Origin: UBA2767 sp964194535
GTDB taxonomy: Bacteria; Pseudomonadota; Alphaproteobacteria; Rhizobiales; Methyloligellaceae
NCBI GenBank assembly: GCA_964194535.1
Contig: CAXMMX010000114.1
Location: 1-47,493, forward strand
Direction of reading: 5' to 3'
Length of the DNA: 47,493 nt
The position numbers were made by a program, and so were the translations under genes. Under the pieces are notes generated by a model. The model was not told the DNA's origin and did not search any database. It was given only the letters and a program-made list of their open reading frames with translations. Numbering within the stretch: position 1 is the stretch's first letter; each line of letters opens with the position of its first letter. Below, in pieces: positions 35,249 through 43,799 of the stretch.

Positions 35249-35890
35249 ATGGTTCAAAGTGAAATCGGCTGCCAGCTCTATTTGATCATCCCTTCGGAAA
35301 TGGATCACAATGCAGCCGTCCAGTTCGCGGAGTCCGGTAGCTTCGGTAATATCGCCTGTGCCATTTTGCAATCTGGCAGAGACGGCAAGGTGGATCCTGA
35401 CTATGCTGAAATGCTGCTTCGCTTTTCACGCGCAGCAAGCATATCGTTGCTTCTGGAGAATGATATTTCCACCGCTGCCGATGTTGGCGCCGACGGTGTC
35501 CATATTTCCGCCGATGACGACATCTATACCCAAGCCCGTAATATTCTGGGTGATGGTGCAATCATCGGAGCAGACTGCGGCGTGTCACGCCATGCAGCAC
35601 TGACACTCGCTGAAATGGGCGCCGACTATGTTGCTTTCAAAGGCAAGATCAACGGCGAGCCTTGCGAGATCAATTTGGGATTGCAGGGCGTGATCGCATG
35701 GTGGTCGGAAATGGTAACCGTGCCATGCGTCGCATGGGATACATCAAGCACTGAAGCCGCGATGCTGCTCGCCGGATGCGGGGCAGACTTCGTGGCGATG
35801 GGAAGCCCGATCTGGCGCCACCCCGAGGGGCCCACGACCGCCACGGCGGAGCTGCATGCCCTGCTGACGGAGACACTGGCAGCATTATGA
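35249..35890 (+). CDS. Thiamine-phosphate synthase-like protein (divergent ThiE)
   Basis: TIM-barrel protein of about 213 residues. Family-like stretches are AASISLLLENDISTAADVGA with GVHIS (replacing the usual NDR..GVHLGQ), AIIGADCGVSRHAALTLAEM, and ADYVAFKG, where canonical ThiE has the GPxxxTxTK diphosphate loop; here the loop reads KGKINGEPCE. A late GADFVAMGSPIW fits the barrel end. The start is the ATG at 35249; the open frame reaches back to a TTG at 35150. Its stop overlaps the next ATG. The altered loop casts doubt on true ThiE activity. Confidence 0.75.
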   Translation: MVQSEIGCQLYLIIPSEMDHNAAVQFAESGSFGNIACAILQSGRDGKVDPDYAEMLLRFSRAASISLLLENDISTAADVGADGVHISADDDIYTQARNILGDGAIIGADCGVSRHAALTLAEMGADYVAFKGKINGEPCEINLGLQGVIAWWSEMVTVPCVAWDTSSTEAAMLLAGCGADFVAMGSPIWRHPEGPTTATAELHALLTETLAAL

Positions 35891-36813
35891 TCAACTATCC
35901 GCGCAAGGTTCACAGCAGCATTCTGCTTGCCGCCACGGCTATTGCCATACCGGCACTTTCTTGTATCGCAGCCACACCGGACCCGGCTTATGACGCCTTC
36001 GAGCAGGGCAACTATCTGACCGCGATCAAGGAAGCGGAGAAGGCAGCCGCCAGGGGCGGCCCGGCCGCGCATACGCTACTCGGTGAAATTTATTCAAAGG
36101 GCCTAGGTGTCGCGCGCGACTACAAGAAAGCAGCCCGGTGGTATGAGAAAGCTGTATCGCTGGGCGACGCGAATGCGCAACTTGCTCTTGGCCTGCTTCT
36201 GATCGAGGGGCTGGGCGTTAAGGCGGACAAGACCCGCGCGGCTGATCTGTTCGAAAAAGCTGCCCGGGCCGGACTTGCTTCGGCCCAGTATAATTTTGCC
36301 CTTGTCCTGATTCAGGGCCGTGCGCGCAAGCAGGATTTGGCTGCCGCTGTCACGTGGCTGCAGAAAGCTGCCGCGCAGGACCATGCCCAGGCCCAGTACG
36401 ACCTGGCCGGGATCTATAGCCAGGGCGCAGGCGTGGCGAAGGACCCGGCCAAAGCCAACCGGTTGCTTGAACGCGCCGCCATTCTCGGGCACTCCACGGC
36501 GCAGGTCGAATTCGCAATTCTGAAGTTCAATGGACGCGGGGTTGAAAAGGATGAGGCGGCGGCGATCAGACTTTTCACCGCCGCCGCGCAAAAAGGAAAC
36601 CCGGTAGCGCAGAACCGGCTGGCACGCATCTATGCCTATGGCGCAGGCGTCAAGGAAGACCCCCTGGAGGCAACCAAATGGCACTTGCTGGCACGCAGCG
36701 CCGGGGTGAGCGATTTCCGGCTGGATCTCTATATCACCAAACTTTCCCCCGACCAGCGCATCAAGGCGGAAAAGGCGGCTGAAGCCTGGGCCATCCGGAA
36801 CCTGGGTGGTTAG
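35887..36813 (+). CDS. Secreted Sel1-like repeat protein
   Basis: 308 residues: signal peptide (SSILLAATAIAIPALSCIAA), then seven or so Sel1-like repeats of about 36 residues (LLGEIYSKGLGVARDYKKAA, LALGLLLIEGLGVKADKTRA, DLAGIYSQGAGVAKDPAKAN, NRLARIYAYGAGVKEDPLEA). Such proteins act as periplasmic or surface scaffolds. The start overlaps the ThiE-like stop as ATGA, so the two are translationally coupled, although no functional link is evident. Confidence 0.9.
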   Translation: MINYPRKVHSSILLAATAIAIPALSCIAATPDPAYDAFEQGNYLTAIKEAEKAAARGGPAAHTLLGEIYSKGLGVARDYKKAARWYEKAVSLGDANAQLALGLLLIEGLGVKADKTRAADLFEKAARAGLASAQYNFALVLIQGRARKQDLAAAVTWLQKAAAQDHAQAQYDLAGIYSQGAGVAKDPAKANRLLERAAILGHSTAQVEFAILKFNGRGVEKDEAAAIRLFTAAAQKGNPVAQNRLARIYAYGAGVKEDPLEATKWHLLARSAGVSDFRLDLYITKLSPDQRIKAEKAAEAWAIRNLGG

Positions 36814-36839
36814 GGCATTTTGTAAATTATTCCAGGTCA

Positions 36840-36905
36840 CCCGCTCCCCCTTGCCCAACCACCCCGTGATGGTACCCTTGGGGTGGATGGGCAAGGGGGA
36901 GCGGG
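36840..36905. repeat. Palindrome with 26-bp arms upstream of efp
   Basis: 36840-36865 and 36880-36905 are reverse complements with one mismatch; 14-base loop. The arms are C- and G-rich. It lies between the Sel1 gene and efp and may serve as terminator or mRNA-stabilising stem; no T-tract follows on the plus strand. Confidence 0.9.
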
Positions 36906-37023
36906 CGGCCTGGCTCCGGTTTCATCGAACCCTCTCAAGAGCACTGCCCTGCCCTGTTGCCGCTGGGGCAGACATGATCTATGTCAGCTCCATGCACCAA
37001 CCACATCAGTAAAGACGACGCTT

Positions 37024-37587
37024 ATGAAGATAAACGGGAATGAAATCCGGCCAGGCAATGTGATCGAACACAAGGGCGGATTGTGGCTTGCGGTCAAGAT
37101 CAAGGCAGTGAAGCCCGGCAAGGGCGGCGCTTTCAATCAGGTTGAGCTGAAGAACCTTATCGACGGCTCGAAACTCAACGAACGCTTCAGAGCATCCGAA
37201 ACGGTCGAGCGGGTGCGCCTGGAGCAGAAAGACTATCAGTTTCTCTACGCCGAAGGCGACATGCTCACCTTCATGGACCTGGAAACCTATGACCAGATCC
37301 AGTTGCCTGCCGACTTCCTCGAAGAGCGCGCGGCATTTCTTCAGGACGGTATGACGGTCGTGGTGGAAAGCCACGAAGGAAAGCACATCGGCGTGTCCCT
37401 GCCCGACCATGTGACGCTCGAAGTCGTGGAAGCGGAGCCTGTCGTTAAAGGACAGACCGCGGCGTCGTCGAACAAACCGGCGGTTCTTGAAAATGGCATT
37501 CGCGTCATGGTGCCGCCCTTCGTTCAGACGGGCGAGAAAATCATCGTCGACACGAACGAGCTGACCTACATCAAACGCGCTGAATAA
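37024..37587 (+). CDS. efp: Elongation factor P
   Basis: Relieves ribosome stalling at polyproline. 187 residues in three beta-barrel domains; MKINGNEIRPGNVIEHKGGL starts domain I and the modified-lysine loop is VKPGKGGAF (Lys33). Domain III begins VVKGQTAASSNKPAVLENG and ends GEKIIVDTNELTYIKRAE. An EpmA/EpmB pair is not seen in the window. ATG at 37024 is preferred; the frame upstream passes through the palindrome. The proline-rich barrel protein at 25002 would be a plausible client. Confidence 0.97.
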   Translation: MKINGNEIRPGNVIEHKGGLWLAVKIKAVKPGKGGAFNQVELKNLIDGSKLNERFRASETVERVRLEQKDYQFLYAEGDMLTFMDLETYDQIQLPADFLEERAAFLQDGMTVVVESHEGKHIGVSLPDHVTLEVVEAEPVVKGQTAASSNKPAVLENGIRVMVPPFVQTGEKIIVDTNELTYIKRAE

Positions 37588-37631
37588 TCAGCGCCAGGCG
37601 TTAGCGTCCAAACCCTGAGAAAGCCAGATAA

Positions 37632-38432
37632 ATGCCCGCATCCGCGTTTATGAATGTCATGGACCAAGCTGCCCGAAAGGCGGCGCGGGGGTTGGCGCGC
37701 GATTACGGCGAGGTGGAGCATTTGCAGGTTTCGGTGAAGGGTCCAGCAGACTTTGTGAGCGCGGCAGACACCCGCGCGGAGCAGGTGCTGTTTGAGGAAC
37801 TTTCACGGGCGCGTCCCGGCTATGGCTTCCTGATGGAGGAGCGCGGGGCCATCGAGGGCGCCGACAAGACGCACCGCTGGATTATCGACCCCCTCGACGG
37901 CACCACCAATTTTCTTCACGGCATACCGGTGTTTGCAATTTCCATTGGCCTGGAGCGCGATGGCGAGATCGTCGCCGGTCTGATCCATAACCCGGCCAGC
38001 GGCGAAACCTTCACCGCCGAGCGCGGCAAGGGTGCGTACCTTAACGACCGGCGTATTCGCATCGCCGGCCGCACCACCCTGGACGATAGCGTCATTGCCA
38101 CCGGCATTCCCCATCGCGGCAAATCAGACCATGCGCAGTTTCTGAGTGAATGCGCGATGGTCATGAGCCGCAGCGCCGGTCTTCGGCGCATGGGGGCGGC
38201 ATCGCTCGATCTCGCCTGGGTCGCGGCAGGGCGTTTCGACGGCTTCTGGGAACGCAACCTGCAGGCCTGGGATCTGGCCGCCGGAATTATCATGATCAAG
38301 GAAGCCGGGGGATATGTTACCGGCCTTGGCGGCAAGCCCGATATGCTTGAAACAGGAAGCATCGTGGCCGGTAATGAACAAATTCACCGCGCCCTGTCCG
38401 GGGTGCTCAAGGAGTGCACGAAAGCGGCTTGA
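37632..38432 (+). CDS. suhB: Inositol monophosphatase family protein
   Basis: 266 residues with the lithium-sensitive phosphatase motifs: EERGAIEG, the metal-binding WIIDPLDGTTNFLHGIP and the late WDLAAGIIMIKEAGG. Mg-dependent; SuhB-type proteins also act in rRNA antitermination in E. coli, not shown here. It follows efp with a 44-base gap and precedes the motor pair, an order seen in other alphaproteobacteria. Confidence 0.94.
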   Translation: MPASAFMNVMDQAARKAARGLARDYGEVEHLQVSVKGPADFVSAADTRAEQVLFEELSRARPGYGFLMEERGAIEGADKTHRWIIDPLDGTTNFLHGIPVFAISIGLERDGEIVAGLIHNPASGETFTAERGKGAYLNDRRIRIAGRTTLDDSVIATGIPHRGKSDHAQFLSECAMVMSRSAGLRRMGAASLDLAWVAAGRFDGFWERNLQAWDLAAGIIMIKEAGGYVTGLGGKPDMLETGSIVAGNEQIHRALSGVLKECTKAA

Positions 38433-38547
38433 GCCTCGCGCGCGGCATCCTCGATAATATGACGGGCATGAAGTTGCCGTTTTTCATGTCACACTATTGG
38501 TCTAGGAGACGAAACAACATGGCGGATCAAAAAGTGAAGGATCGCTC

Positions 38548-39606
38548 ATGGTAGCCAATCCAGGACATATGACCCTTTCCAGGCCCATGGTGTTTTTCTG
38601 GCGCATGACAATCTTCCTGATCCTCGTCGCCTTTCTCGTTGCTATTCTCTACGCCCAGATCCTGTCCGCCTTCATGGCCAACCCCGGATTGAACGGCCTG
38701 ATCGTTGGCGTGCTTTTCATCGGCATTGCCTATGCGTTCCGGCAAATCGTCCGGCTGTTTCCGGAAATCCGCTGGGTAAACTCTTTCCGCGTCGCCGACC
38801 CGGGGCTGAAAGTCCCAAAGCCGCCCGTGCTGCTGGCGCCAATGGCCACCATGCTGCGCGACCGCTCCGGCCATGTGTCGATCTCCACCCTGTCGATGCG
38901 CTCGATCCTCGATTCGATCGGCTCCCGGCTTGATGAGGCACGCGACATTTCGCGCTATCTCGTCGGCCTGCTCATATTTCTCGGGCTGCTGGGCACATTC
39001 TGGGGTTTGCTGGAAACCATCAACTCGGTCGGCAAAACCATCTCGACACTGGATACGGGCAACAATGACGGCCTGGTGATCTTCGAAGAGCTGAAAGAAG
39101 GGCTGGCCGCCCCGCTTAAAGGCATGGGCACGGCGTTCTCCTCGTCCTTGTTCGGACTGTCTGGATCCCTGGTGTTGGGATTTCTCGATCTGCAAGCGGG
39201 CCAGGCGCAGAACCGTTTCTACAACGAGCTTGAAGACTGGCTCTCCGGCATCACCGAGTTGCAGATGGGAGAAACACTGTCGTCAAGCGCCACGCCGCAA
39301 CTCCGCGTTGCGATGCAGGACATGCAGCGCTCCATCACTGAACTGGGGTCCAATATCGTGCAAGGCTCCCTGAACGACAATTCGACCGAAGCGGTACGGG
39401 ACCTCGCCGCGGGCGTGGAGAAGCTCATCGAACAGATGCGCACGGAGCAACAGGTCGTGCGTGAATGGGCCGACGAGCAGGCCCAGCAGCAACAGGAGCT
39501 GGCGAGTGTGCTGAAAAATATATCCGAGAAGAGCGATGCCAAGCCCGGTTCCAGGTCCGGCACCTCAACCAAGTCCTCATCAGGACCCAAAGGCAGATCG
39601 CGATGA
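38548..39606 (+). CDS. MotA/TolQ/ExbB-family proton channel protein
   Basis: 352 residues. Two N-terminal membrane helices (about 20-42 and 49-64), then a cytoplasmic stretch, then YLVGLLIFLGLLGTFWGLLE and LFGLSGSLVLGFLDLQAG, which are the conserved channel helices. The tail (about 270-352) is a predicted coiled coil (AVRDLAAGVEKLIEQMRTEQ) ending in a Ser/Lys-rich segment. AAGGA seven bases before the ATG. Its stop overlaps the start of the OmpA-like partner. This is distinct from TolQ in the same window and from flagellar MotA. Confidence 0.9.
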   Translation: MVANPGHMTLSRPMVFFWRMTIFLILVAFLVAILYAQILSAFMANPGLNGLIVGVLFIGIAYAFRQIVRLFPEIRWVNSFRVADPGLKVPKPPVLLAPMATMLRDRSGHVSISTLSMRSILDSIGSRLDEARDISRYLVGLLIFLGLLGTFWGLLETINSVGKTISTLDTGNNDGLVIFEELKEGLAAPLKGMGTAFSSSLFGLSGSLVLGFLDLQAGQAQNRFYNELEDWLSGITELQMGETLSSSATPQLRVAMQDMQRSITELGSNIVQGSLNDNSTEAVRDLAAGVEKLIEQMRTEQQVVREWADEQAQQQQELASVLKNISEKSDAKPGSRSGTSTKSSSGPKGRSR

Positions 39607-40631
39607 GCCTGGCACGTGGACGCCGCAGCCGGCCCGACACCAATTACTGGCCGGGTTTTGTCGATGCGATGGCGACATTGCTGCTTGTCATCACCTTCCT
39701 GCTATCGGTTTTCATGGTGGTGCAGTTCATCGTCACACAGGTGGCCAGTGGCAAGGACACTGCCCTACGAAAACTCAATCATCAGATCGCACTGCTGACG
39801 GAACTGCTGTCGCTGGAAACCTCCACCAAAAGAACTTTGGAAGACAGTCTGGCCTCCTTGCACGTTACCATCGACACGCAGAAAATGAAGAACACGCGCC
39901 TTCAGGGGCTGATCGATACCCAGGGCAAAAAAGCAAAAGAGTCCGCCGGACAGGCATCCTCTCTCGCAAGCCGGCTGGATGAGCAAAAGGACGTCGGCGC
40001 GCGTGCGCTCGCCCGAATTGAGTTGCTGAACCAGCAACTGGCGGCTCTGCGGCGTCAGATCGCCTCTCTGGAAGAGGCGCTGGATGCGTCCGAGTCACGC
40101 GACAGTCAGAGCCAGACGCAGATCGCCGATCTGGGCAAGCGGCTCAACCTGGCGCTGGCGAGAAAGGTGCAGGAACTGGCCCGCTACCGGTCCGATTTTT
40201 TCGGCCGCCTGCGCGCCATTTTGGGTGACCGCGATGATGTAAGCATCCAGGGAGACCGCTTTGTGTTCCAGGCCGAGGTGCTGTTTCCGTCGAGCTCGGA
40301 CGTAATGAATGTGGAAGGCAGCGCCCAGATCGACAAGCTTGCCGTCGCCATTGTCCAGCTGCAAAAGGAAATACCGAGTGAGATAAACTGGGTGCTTCGT
40401 GTCGACGGGCATACGGACGTGCGGCCCATCGCATCACCCGAGTTTCCATCAAACTGGGAGTTGTCGTCAGCACGCGCAATCTCGGTCGTGCGCCAGCTGA
40501 TCCAACAGGGGGTTCCCCCGAACCGGCTGGTGGCGGCAGGATTTAGTGAGTTTCAGCCCATTGATACCGGCGATACCGAAGAAGCCTTCCGGCGCAACCG
40601 GCGAATAGAGCTCAAACTCACCGAAAAATAG
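39603..40631 (+). CDS. OmpA/MotB-family stator partner with periplasmic coiled coil
   Basis: 342 residues. A short N-terminus leads to PGFVDAMATLLLVITFLLSV: Asp21 just before the helix is the probable proton-binding residue, as in MotB, TolR and ExbD. Residues about 60-190 form a long coiled coil (LASRLDEQKDVGARALARIE), and the C-terminus is an OmpA-like peptidoglycan-binding domain (LRVDGHTDVRPI, SSARAISVVRQLIQQGVPPN, FRRNRRIELKLTE). ATGA overlap with the upstream channel gene. The pair has the architecture of a force-generating unit. Confidence 0.9.
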   Translation: MSLARGRRSRPDTNYWPGFVDAMATLLLVITFLLSVFMVVQFIVTQVASGKDTALRKLNHQIALLTELLSLETSTKRTLEDSLASLHVTIDTQKMKNTRLQGLIDTQGKKAKESAGQASSLASRLDEQKDVGARALARIELLNQQLAALRRQIASLEEALDASESRDSQSQTQIADLGKRLNLALARKVQELARYRSDFFGRLRAILGDRDDVSIQGDRFVFQAEVLFPSSSDVMNVEGSAQIDKLAVAIVQLQKEIPSEINWVLRVDGHTDVRPIASPEFPSNWELSSARAISVVRQLIQQGVPPNRLVAAGFSEFQPIDTGDTEEAFRRNRRIELKLTEK

Positions 40632-40643
40632 TTACCGCGCTTG

Positions 40644-40958
40644 TTAGTAACGCCGCCTGCCTTCATTCAAGTGACCCGCACAGATGTCGCGGATACGAAT
40701 GTCCGAGCCAGCGAAACGGCACGCCTCGGCCTTGACACTCGGGTTCTGTTTCACGCCGTTCGGACCATTGAACGGATATCCCGACACATAGGAGACGAGT
40801 TTGTCTTCGCAATAGGGGGTGGAAATCCATGCGCCAGCAGCGGAGTTCCACTGGCTGCGGCCCTGGCACTGAATCGCGGCATCAGCCGGAATAACGGAGC
40901 TGGCGGCCAACAGCATTGCGCCACCCAGCGCGGCAAAAGCAACAGTATTGTTTGTCAT
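40644..40958 (-). CDS. Small secreted cysteine-containing protein
   Basis: About 104 residues. Signal peptide (VAFAALGGAMLLAASSVIPA), then a mature part with four cysteines: one in QCQGRS, one in TPYCEDKLVSYV, one in EACRFAG and one in DICAGH. Short proteins with this TPYCED...C...DxRxxxxC pattern are found in rhizobia and relatives, function unknown. The ATG at 40958 has AAAGGA upstream. Converges with the stator gene 12 bases away. Confidence 0.75.
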   Translation of the reverse strand: MTNNTVAFAALGGAMLLAASSVIPADAAIQCQGRSQWNSAAGAWISTPYCEDKLVSYVSGYPFNGPNGVKQNPSVKAEACRFAGSDIRIRDICAGHLNEGRRRY

Positions 40959-41000
40959 ATCATCCATCCTTTACAAAGGTGAGCACATGCGGACACCGTG

Positions 41001-41025
41001 ATTAAAAACATGCCCTCAAGGGGCA
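41001..41025 (-). terminator. Terminator of the ABC exporter gene
   Basis: TGCCC / GGGCA within 41011-41025 forms a short stem, followed on the minus strand by TGTTTTTAATC. 100 bases after the exporter stop. Confidence 0.6.
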
Positions 41026-41124
41026 ATACGCCTCGGGCCGTGGGGGAAACGCACCCGGGCGCGGCTGGTTATAATAAACCGTGTAAGGAAGGAGTTGGGG
41101 CCTGATTGGGCCGATTTCAAGCCG

Positions 41125-42936
41125 CTAAATCACGGCGTCGGCGGCAAATTGCAACTCGGCCAGGCGCGCATAGACGCCGCGCTTCTTGAGCAGAGCAGAA
41201 TGGCTGCCCTCCTCCACGATGCGTCCTTCATTGAGTACAAGAATACGGTCAGCGCGCCTTACAGTCGCCAGCCTGTGGGCGATAACGAGGGTTGTGCGCC
41301 CTTCCATCACGCGCTCAAGCGCCTTCTGCACCTCGCGCTCGCTTTCAGCATCAAGCGCACTTGTGGCCTCGTCCAGCAACAGGATCGGGGCATCGCGTAA
41401 AATTGAGCGGGCAATAGCAATACGCTGGCGCTGACCGCCCGATAGCATGACGCCGCGCTCTCCCAGATAGGTGTCGTATCCCAGCGGCAAGGCGGTAATG
41501 AACTTGTCTGCAAAAGCGAGTTTGGCCGCTGCGCGTATCTCTTGTTCGCTGGCGCCGGGCGCCCCATAGCGGATATTTTCCATCACCGTATCGGCAAACA
41601 GGGCCATATCCTGAGGCACCAGCGCTATGCGCCCTCTCAGGGCTCTGATGTCCGCGGCATTTGCGGCAACGCCATCCACCAGAACCTTGCCCTTGAGCGG
41701 GTCATAAAAGCGAAGCAGGAGATTGAAGATGGTGCTTTTTCCCGCCCCTGAAGGTCCGACGATGGCCACGTTTTCGCCGGGCGCCACATCGAATGAGACA
41801 TTCGCAAGGGCTGGATTTTCACTGCGGGAGGGATAGGCAAAGGTCACATTCGCGAACGAGATATCTCCGCGCGGCGGATCGGGCAACGGTTTGGGGTGCG
41901 CAGGGGACACGATGTCCGGCTCTTCCTGCAGTAATTCCGCGAGCCGTTCCGCGGCGCCCGACGCTTGCTGGACTTCGCCCCACACTTCCGACAGCTCGCC
42001 CAGCGCACCGGCGGCAAAAACCGAATAGAGCACGAATTGCCCCAGCCTACCCTCGGTCATGCCGCCCGACAAAACGCCTTGCGCGCCATACCACAAAATG
42101 CACACGACACTGGCGAAAACCAGGAAGATAACAATCCCTGTCAGCCAAGCGCGCGCCTTCAAACGTGCACCCGCCGCATCGAAAGCTCTCTCGACGCTAA
42201 GCGCGAAGCGGGTGATGACGCCATGCTCATGGGTAAACGCCTGCAGGGTCTGGATGGCGGCCAGGTTTTCACCGGCATAGGCGCTTGCTTCGGCCAGCGT
42301 GTCCTGGGCCTTTCGCGACAGGCGGCGCACCACGCGTCCATAGGCGATGAGCGGCAGCACGATCACCGGAATAACGGCAATCACCAGGACCGACAGTTTC
42401 ACGCTGGTGACGAACATCATGGTGATCGAGCCAAACAGCATGACGAGGTTTCGTAAGGCCTGAGAGGCCGTCGACCCGGCGGCGGACTTGATCTGTGTCG
42501 TATCGGCGGTGAGGCGCGACATGACTTCGCCGGAATGATTGACGGCGTAAAATGCCGGGCTCAAACGCGCCAGATGGGCGAAGACGTCGCGGCGCAAGTC
42601 GGTCACCACCCTCTCACCAAGCCAGTTCACCGCGTAAAACCGCGTGGAACTGGCGATGGCCAAGACCATGCCGATAATCAGCATCATCGCAAAATATTGG
42701 TCGATCAGGTTCGGATTTTCCCGCGAAAAACCGAAATCGATCATGCGGCGGACACCCAGCGGCAAGGCCAGCATGGCGCCAGCCGACACGATCAGCGCCG
42801 CCAGAGCAAGCACGACCATGCCCTTGTGCAGCAACATATAGGGCACGAGCGTTGCCAGCGGCCGCAAGGACCGGCGTTGTTTCACTTCGTCCGCGTTACC
42901 AGGAGCTTGTGATGATTTTCTTTTTCGTCGGGCCAA
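41125..42936 (-). CDS. ABC exporter, MsbA-like fused membrane/ATPase half-transporter
   Basis: 603 residues: six-helix transmembrane domain (about 30-320), ATPase domain with Walker A GPSGAGKST (394-402), signature LSGGQRQRIAIARSILRDAP (about 500) and Walker B ILLLDEATSALDAES. Homodimeric export of lipid, peptide or drug is likely. The frame opens at a TTG at 42936 (ARRKRKSS); no strong ribosome site is seen there, so a downstream GTG is also possible. Monocistronic. Confidence 0.92.
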   Translation of the reverse strand: MARRKRKSSQAPGNADEVKQRRSLRPLATLVPYMLLHKGMVVLALAALIVSAGAMLALPLGVRRMIDFGFSRENPNLIDQYFAMMLIIGMVLAIASSTRFYAVNWLGERVVTDLRRDVFAHLARLSPAFYAVNHSGEVMSRLTADTTQIKSAAGSTASQALRNLVMLFGSITMMFVTSVKLSVLVIAVIPVIVLPLIAYGRVVRRLSRKAQDTLAEASAYAGENLAAIQTLQAFTHEHGVITRFALSVERAFDAAGARLKARAWLTGIVIFLVFASVVCILWYGAQGVLSGGMTEGRLGQFVLYSVFAAGALGELSEVWGEVQQASGAAERLAELLQEEPDIVSPAHPKPLPDPPRGDISFANVTFAYPSRSENPALANVSFDVAPGENVAIVGPSGAGKSTIFNLLLRFYDPLKGKVLVDGVAANAADIRALRGRIALVPQDMALFADTVMENIRYGAPGASEQEIRAAAKLAFADKFITALPLGYDTYLGERGVMLSGGQRQRIAIARSILRDAPILLLDEATSALDAESEREVQKALERVMEGRTTLVIAHRLATVRRADRILVLNEGRIVEEGSHSALLKKRGVYARLAELQFAADAVI

Positions 42937-42960
42937 CTGTCGAAACGGCCTTTTTAAATT

Positions 42961-42971
42961 AGGGTCAGGAC
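42961..42971 (-). repeat. Dispersed 11-mer (AGGGTCAGGAC on plus), copy upstream of the ABC gene
   Basis: TTAGGGTCAGGAC at 42959-42971 matches the end of the element at 28274. It lies 24-35 bases before the exporter start, without an inverted partner. Confidence 0.6.
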
Positions 42972-43093
42972 ACTATTTACAAAACACGCGGCGAACATGC
43001 CCGAGCCGGGTGGGAAAAGGCAAGTGTGAGATTGGCAACTTGGCTAACATTCGAGTGCGGTGAATCATCTTTCTCTCCTACACGAACGATGGC

Positions 43094-43699
43094 ATGCTCG
43101 GGATATTGGGTGGATTAATGCTGGAAGAGCCAACCGATCATTTCTGTCCCTATTGCCAGAACATTCCAATAGAAGCAATCGCAACACTGCCCTATGTTCG
43201 CGGCAATGGCCTGGGCGCGGACTTCAACGCCAAAACCATCACCGGCTGCAAATCATGCGTCCGCAAGCAACTGTTGCTTGAAACCCTGCGCTCAAGCGTC
43301 GATGGCTGGGCCAGCCCAGCTGCCCTCGTCACCAACCCGGTGATGATTGCCTATGGGCTGGCGCGCGCAAGCGCAGTACGAAGCAATCCTGATCGGGTGG
43401 ATCGCATGCTCGACGCGGCAGGCATTCGTAACCCGCGCGCGGAAAAGGACCCGGTGCGGATCGCCTACGGGCTTGCCGCCGCGCTGATCGCCGCCGACGG
43501 CAAGATCCAGATGAAAGAAATCACTGCCGCCTCGATCATCGGCAAGCAGCTTTTCCCGGATTTCAACGAACAGGACTTTCTAACCGTGGTGTCGGCGGGA
43601 CGCGATTTACCCTCGCCAGCGGAGTTGGCAACGCTTCTGAAACGCGTGGTCGACAGCCACAAGTCCCAACGGCCTGAACCCACCGAATTTCTGCGATAA
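43094..43699 (+). CDS. Zn-finger / TerB-like domain protein
   Basis: 201 residues. CPYCQN and CKSC, spaced by 32 residues, make a probable zinc site near the N-terminus. The C-terminal half is helical and TerB-like: YGLAAALIAADGKIQMKEIT, with acidic DGKI, then IIGKQLFPDFNEQDFLTVVS. Role unknown; TerB domains often bind metals. The start could also be the ATG at 43118. It is the last gene that looks chromosomal before the phage-like module. Confidence 0.75.
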   Translation: MLGILGGLMLEEPTDHFCPYCQNIPIEAIATLPYVRGNGLGADFNAKTITGCKSCVRKQLLLETLRSSVDGWASPAALVTNPVMIAYGLARASAVRSNPDRVDRMLDAAGIRNPRAEKDPVRIAYGLAAALIAADGKIQMKEITAASIIGKQLFPDFNEQDFLTVVSAGRDLPSPAELATLLKRVVDSHKSQRPEPTEFLR

Positions 43700-43715
43700 A
43701 TGAGAGAATTCACAC

Positions 43716-43749
43716 GTTACCTTTACGCGATAGGTAACACAGAGGTAAC
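43716..43749. promoter_or_regulatory. GTTACCT / AGGTAAC operator-like sites
   Basis: GTTACCT (43716-43722) faces AGGTAAC (43732-43738), and a second AGGTAAC is at 43743-43749. The spacing resembles a phage-type repressor site just ahead of the packaging genes. No repressor gene is in view. Confidence 0.35.
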
Positions 43750-43799
43750 AGACATACACAAAAGCCGTGCGTCACGGCCAACATGAAAGGAGGCAAAAC

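Noticed and set aside
36103..36894. 263-codon minus-strand frame opposite the Sel1 gene
   Set aside because: Begins in the palindrome and mirrors the repeat codons of the Sel1 gene; no domain.
37610..37620. CCCTGAGA, like the THI-box core of a TPP riboswitch
   Set aside because: No supporting stems around it; the gene that follows is an inositol monophosphatase.
38548..40631. Zorya defence system
   Set aside because: Stator-like genes alone are not enough; no ZorC/ZorD or ZorE gene is near, and the neighbours are housekeeping genes.
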